DNA from: JAWKTV01 sp041398905
GTDB taxonomy: Bacteria > Planctomycetota > Planctomycetia > Planctomycetales > Planctomycetaceae
DNA length: 64,000 bases
Reading direction: 5' to 3'
NCBI GenBank assembly: GCA_041398905.1
Contig: JAWKTV010000002.1
Location: forward strand, 340,935 to 404,934
Notes under the pieces: model-generated
Told to the model about the DNA's origin: nothing
The model's input: the letters and a program-made list of their open reading frames with translations, nothing else
Databases searched by the model: none
Shown: positions 60,813-64,000 of the stretch, in pieces
Numbering within the stretch: position 1 is the first letter of the stretch
How the letters are laid out: the number at the start of each line of letters is the position of its first letter
Position numbers and translations under genes: made by a program

Positions 60813-60839
60813 GGTGTGAGGGAGGGGAAGCCTCACACC
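60813..60839. terminator. hairpin between convergent genes
   Basis: 9-bp perfect stem (GGTGTGAGG at 60813-60821 with CCTCACACC at 60831-60839). It lies between the large gene and queC, overlapping the queC stop. No U tract on either side, so function is uncertain. Confidence 0.4.
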
Positions 60840-61516
60840 GGCGCAAGGCCGGCGGCTTCAAAGCCGCGGCGGCGCAGCACACAGGAATCGCAATGGCCGC
60901 ACGGGGTGCCGTCGTGGCCCGGGTCGTAGCAACTGTGCGTCAGCGAGTAGTCGACGCCCAGCGCGACCCCCTTGCGGATGATGTCGGCCTTGGTCAGTTC
61001 GATCAGCGGGGCATGCACCCGGAAGGTGCCAGTCCCCTCGACGCCCGCTTTGGTCGCGAGGTTCGCCAGCTTGGTGAACTGCTCGATGAACTCCGGTCGA
61101 CAGTCGGGATAGCCGCTGTAATCGACGGCGTTGACGCCGACAAAGAGGTCAAACGCCCCGAGCACTTCCGCCCAGCCGAGCGCGAACGAAAGGAAGATCG
61201 TATTGCGGGCCGGGACGTACGTGATCGGAATGCCGCTGGCGAGTTCGTCGTCGCCGCGATCTTTGGGGACATCGATATCGGCGGTGAGGGCGGAGCCGCC
61301 GAAGGTCCGCAGGTCGATCGGGCAGACGACATGTTGCCGCACTCCCAGGGCGTCGCAGACCCGCTTGGCGGCATCAAGTTCAAAGCGGTGGCGCTGCCCG
61401 TAGTCGAACGACAGCGCGTAGCAGTCGAACCCCTGCGCTCGAGCGATGGCGAGGACGGTGGCGGAATCGAGACCGCCGCTCACCAGGACGACGGCGCGGG
61501 GGACTGCGGTGGACAT
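60833..61516 (-). CDS. queC: 7-cyano-7-deazaguanine synthase QueC
   Basis: 227 residues. ATP-dependent step making preQ0 from carboxydeazaguanine on the way to queuosine. The PP-loop SGGLDS (13-18), LSFDYGQRHRFEL, TYVPARNTIFLS, NAVDYSGYPDCRPEF, and the C-terminal zinc cysteines (CYDPGHDGTPCGHCDSC) are all present. Length is normal. Start at ATG 61516. No other que genes in the window. Confidence 0.95.
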   Translation of the reverse strand: MSTAVPRAVVLVSGGLDSATVLAIARAQGFDCYALSFDYGQRHRFELDAAKRVCDALGVRQHVVCPIDLRTFGGSALTADIDVPKDRGDDELASGIPITYVPARNTIFLSFALGWAEVLGAFDLFVGVNAVDYSGYPDCRPEFIEQFTKLANLATKAGVEGTGTFRVHAPLIELTKADIIRKGVALGVDYSLTHSCYDPGHDGTPCGHCDSCVLRRRGFEAAGLAPV

Positions 61517-61550
61517 GGGATTGACGAACAGGGAAGCCACGCAAACGAAA

Positions 61551-61577
61551 GAGCCGCCGGCAAGCTGCCGGCGGCTC
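61551..61577 (-). terminator. intrinsic terminator for the propeller gene
   Basis: Perfect 12-bp stem (61551-61562 with 61566-61577), loop AGC. Read leftward it is followed by TTTCGTTTGC. It lies 25 bases after the stop of the minus-strand gene at 61603. Confidence 0.65.
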
Positions 61578-61602
61578 ACGACCGAGTTGCCCTCAGCGGT
61601 CC

Positions 61603-62646
61603 CTAGAGCTGGTTCTTGCGAACGCGAACGACGTGACCGGGCTTACCCTTGCTGCCTTCCTCGGCGGTGCCGAAGGCGGTGATGTAGGCATGTCCTTCGG
61701 CATCGAAGGTGATGGCGGTCGGCTTGTCCAGCTCGCGGACCTTCCGCACCTTGCACTTGTCGCCGTCGATCGTCAGTTCGAACAGGCCGCCCATCTTGGT
61801 GTCGGCCCAGGCGAAGTCGACGGCGAACAGGCGACCCTCCGGGCTGTAGGCGAGGCCCGCGATGTCCGACAGGCCGGTCTCGTACTTGGCCTTCAGCTCG
61901 CCGGTCTTGGCGTCGTAAATGGTCAGCAGGCTGTCGCCGGGGACGTTCATTTCGCCCATCTGGCCGACAACGAGATCGCCAGCGCTGTTGACCGTGATCG
62001 CGACCGGGGCATCGACGTTGACCGCCTCTTTGGTGGCAATGAACGGTTCGAGCTTGCCCGGCTTGCCATCGACGATCGGGGCGCGGGAGATCCAGCCCTT
62101 CGTGTCATCGCCGTTGCAGGTGACGAAGATCGCGTCGGCCGTCACGGCGACGCCGTAGAAGTTGCCTTCGCCCTTGACCGACTTGTCGCCGGGGCCGATG
62201 GGGCCGAGTGTGAACGCCGCCGAGTCCTCTTTGGCTGGCTCTTCCGCCGGCGTGCCGGCGACCTTATACACCCGGACCAGTTCCTCAGCGTCCGGCCGGC
62301 TGCCGTCACCGACGATCAGGTGTTCGCCATCCAGCCACGCCAACCCCAGAGGGCCGATGTCGTACATCGGACCTTTGCCGTAGATGTCGGAAGGGAAGTG
62401 ACCGACTTCCATCGCACGGCCGCGGCGCTGACCTTGCGGAGCGTCGTCGCCTTTGTCGTAGAAGCGGACGACGCCGCGGTGCTCGGCCACGAACACGTGC
62501 CCGGTCTCGGGGTGAATCACGATTCCGGAGGGGTTGTCAAGGCCGCCCGCGAAGTTGCGTGCACCCCGCTGCGGGGCGGCATCATCGGCGACGAGCATCG
62601 TCGCCAGCGTCAGGGACGCGATCGTCCCCAGGGTCAAAGACTTCAT
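61603..62646 (-). CDS. secreted beta-propeller (SMP-30/NHL-like) protein
   Basis: 347 residues from ATG 62646. Signal peptide at about 1-20 (MKSLTLGTIASLTLATMLVA). Propeller-type repeats: NPSGIVIHPETGHVFVAEH, APVAITVNSAGDLVVGQMG, IAGLAYSPEGRLFAVD, PTAITFDAEGHAYITAFG, as in NHL/SMP-30-like lactonase or binding proteins. No clear metal-site residues picked out. It follows the di-heme peroxidase gene on the same strand with about 110 bp between. Confidence 0.82.
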   Translation of the reverse strand: MKSLTLGTIASLTLATMLVADDAAPQRGARNFAGGLDNPSGIVIHPETGHVFVAEHRGVVRFYDKGDDAPQGQRRGRAMEVGHFPSDIYGKGPMYDIGPLGLAWLDGEHLIVGDGSRPDAEELVRVYKVAGTPAEEPAKEDSAAFTLGPIGPGDKSVKGEGNFYGVAVTADAIFVTCNGDDTKGWISRAPIVDGKPGKLEPFIATKEAVNVDAPVAITVNSAGDLVVGQMGEMNVPGDSLLTIYDAKTGELKAKYETGLSDIAGLAYSPEGRLFAVDFAWADTKMGGLFELTIDGDKCKVRKVRELDKPTAITFDAEGHAYITAFGTAEEGSKGKPGHVVRVRKNQL

Positions 62647-62754
62647 GTTGAACAGACTCCTGTGTGAGTAGGTAGAGTTTCCGTCGAGTTGAACGGCCGC
62701 AGAGCGAGGCCGTCGCCGCGGGCGGGCCCGCGAAATGTTCACTGCCGGAAAACC

Positions 62755-63792
62755 TCACTCCGGCAGTGCCGGTGCTTCGTGCACCGGGTAGTCGGGACTC
62801 GCGAGCGCCTCCGTCATGAAGCGCACGAGGTCCGCTTGTTCCTGTTCCGTAAGGCTGAGTTCGAAGATCTCCTCATCCAGCCAAGTGTTGGCGATGCCAC
62901 CCTGATTGTAGTGCCTCACGACGTCGGCGAGTGTCGCGAGGCTGCCATCGTGCATGTATGGGCCGGTGCGGGCGATCTCACGCAGCGTCGGCGTCTTAAA
63001 GGCGCCGCGATCCCCGCCCAGGCCCGAGACCGCCTCTCGCCCCTTGTCCTGCGTCTCACCCGTGGCGGCATCAAACCCAACGCCAATGTTGTGGAACGCG
63101 TCGTCAGTGAAGTTCGGACCCGAATGGCACGCCGTGCAGTGCGCCTTCCCCTTGAACAGCAGCCAGCCGCGCTCGGCTTCGGGACTCAACGCGTCCTTCT
63201 CTCCGGCCAGGTAATGATCGATCGGTGCGTTGCCCGACAGGATCGTCCGCTCATACGCGGCGATCGCCTTGGCGATCCCCTCCGCGTTGACCTCCGTGCC
63301 GAACACCGCCTGAAACTGCTCCCGGTAACCCCGCACCTTCCGCAGCCGCGACACCGCCTCATCCAGGGTCATCGCCATCTCGATCGGATTCTGGATCGGC
63401 CCCAGCGCCTGCTCTTCGAGGCTGCCCGCCCGGCCATCCCAGAACTGAAAGCGATTGTACGCGGCGTTGATGACGGTCGGTGAATTCCGCCCCCCCTTCT
63501 GCAGTTGAAAGCCGGTCGCGAACTGATCTTCGTTGCTCCAGCCCTTCTGCGGAGCGTGACAACTCGCACACGAGACCGTCTGGTCCTGCGAAAGCCGCGG
63601 GTCGAAGTAGAGCTGTTTGCCCAGCGCGATCTTCTCCGGCGTTGGCGGGTTGTCCTCCGGATGCCGCACGGCGGGCAGTCCAAAGGGAACTTCCCCATCC
63701 GCCGCGAACCCGCTCCCGGCCAGCGCGAGCACGCACGCACCACCCAGCAGGACATGACGAAGTCGAAGGCAGCCGACGATCGAACGAGTCAC
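62755..63792 (-). CDS. di-heme cytochrome c peroxidase (CcpA/MauG family)
   Basis: 345 residues. Signal peptide at about 1-31. Two heme motifs: CASCH (Cys75, Cys78, His79) and CTACH (Cys219, Cys222, His223), the family hallmark, with LGKQLYFDPRLS and RNSPTVINAAYNRFQFWDGR before them, and FKTPTLREIARTGPYMHDGSLATLADVV near the end. Periplasmic; reduces peroxide with cytochrome electrons, or acts like MauG. Start is GTG 63792. No mauG partner genes in the window. Confidence 0.93.
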   Translation of the reverse strand: MTRSIVGCLRLRHVLLGGACVLALAGSGFAADGEVPFGLPAVRHPEDNPPTPEKIALGKQLYFDPRLSQDQTVSCASCHAPQKGWSNEDQFATGFQLQKGGRNSPTVINAAYNRFQFWDGRAGSLEEQALGPIQNPIEMAMTLDEAVSRLRKVRGYREQFQAVFGTEVNAEGIAKAIAAYERTILSGNAPIDHYLAGEKDALSPEAERGWLLFKGKAHCTACHSGPNFTDDAFHNIGVGFDAATGETQDKGREAVSGLGGDRGAFKTPTLREIARTGPYMHDGSLATLADVVRHYNQGGIANTWLDEEIFELSLTEQEQADLVRFMTEALASPDYPVHEAPALPE

Positions 63793-64000
63793 GAGATCAC
63801 CACCGTAAGCGGTCCAGAAAGCAGCCCCGTAGCAGCGTATCGGGGGACCGCCTCATTGTCCGCGTACCGCCGTGGTTCTTCAAGGGTGTCGCACAAATGG
63901 GTGCCGGGGCGGGTGCAGACACCTGCTCGTCGCCAAGCAAGGCCACCGCAGAACCAGATGCGACAACCCCTTGGCACCGACGACTCGATCGCCGCCGTCA
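63793..64000. other. end of window, no gene called
   Basis: 208 bases. One short minus frame (63789-63977) has no domain and is not supported. The peroxidase promoter should lie here. Confidence 0.35.

Overview
The window is a piece of a high-GC planctomycete chromosome, most likely order Planctomycetales. Lineage markers include a cysteine-rich YTV-type wall protein, a DUF1549/DUF1553 protein with Ig-like domains, a receiver-less sigma-54 activator, several secreted proteins of unknown family, and a Ser/Thr kinase fused to HDOD. I saw no rRNA, tRNA, CRISPR array, prophage or insertion sequence.

Layout. 0-6.9 kb: end of an ECF sigma factor and its putative anti-sigma partner, recQ, a dehydroquinate-synthase-like cyclase gene, nusB and a DinB-family gene. 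7.0-11.4 kb: a six-gene minus-strand cluster headed by an ECF42-type sigma factor and followed by YCII/DGPF, VOC, SnoaL-like, DUF1579 and DoxX proteins. 11.6-31.2 kb: a small membrane protein with a PQQ-propeller protein, a GT39-like membrane protein, the YTV wall protein, mutS, the DUF1549/1553 protein, a GDD-repeat secreted protein, a large membrane protein, then a hydrolase and an SDR dehydrogenase. 31.4-32.2 kb: a TrmH/SpoU methyltransferase. 32.3-47.1 kb: a flagellar island (flgE, flgD, fliK, a sigma-54 activator, an STN/TPR envelope operon, a FlgM-like gene, flagellin, fliD, fliS), followed by an HDOD-kinase fusion. 49.5-55.7 kb: replication genes gyrB, dciA-like (DUF721), dnaN and dnaA in minus orientation, with fur divergent. 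55.9-63.8 kb: secreted or binding proteins, queC, a beta-propeller protein and a di-heme peroxidase.

How genes work together. The flagellar genes encode hook building (FlgE, FlgD, FliK), filament and cap (flagellin, FliD), an export chaperone (FliS) and regulators (FlgM-like, sigma-54 activator). The replication block carries the initiator, sliding clamp, a probable helicase-loader partner and gyrase B. A repeated 9-mer, AACTGGTAA, lies around dnaA-dnaN and the DnaA base-recognition motif is altered, so this is a candidate origin with a non-standard DnaA box.

Quality. Many conserved genes change reading frame: the anti-sigma gene, recQ, the cyclase gene, nusB, fliK, the sigma-54 activator, the STN/TPR gene, gyrB (ten or more changes), the dciA-like gene, dnaN and the large secreted protein. 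Because gyrB, dnaN and nusB are normally required, single-base sequencing or assembly errors are more likely than real decay. For such genes I give the whole span as one feature.
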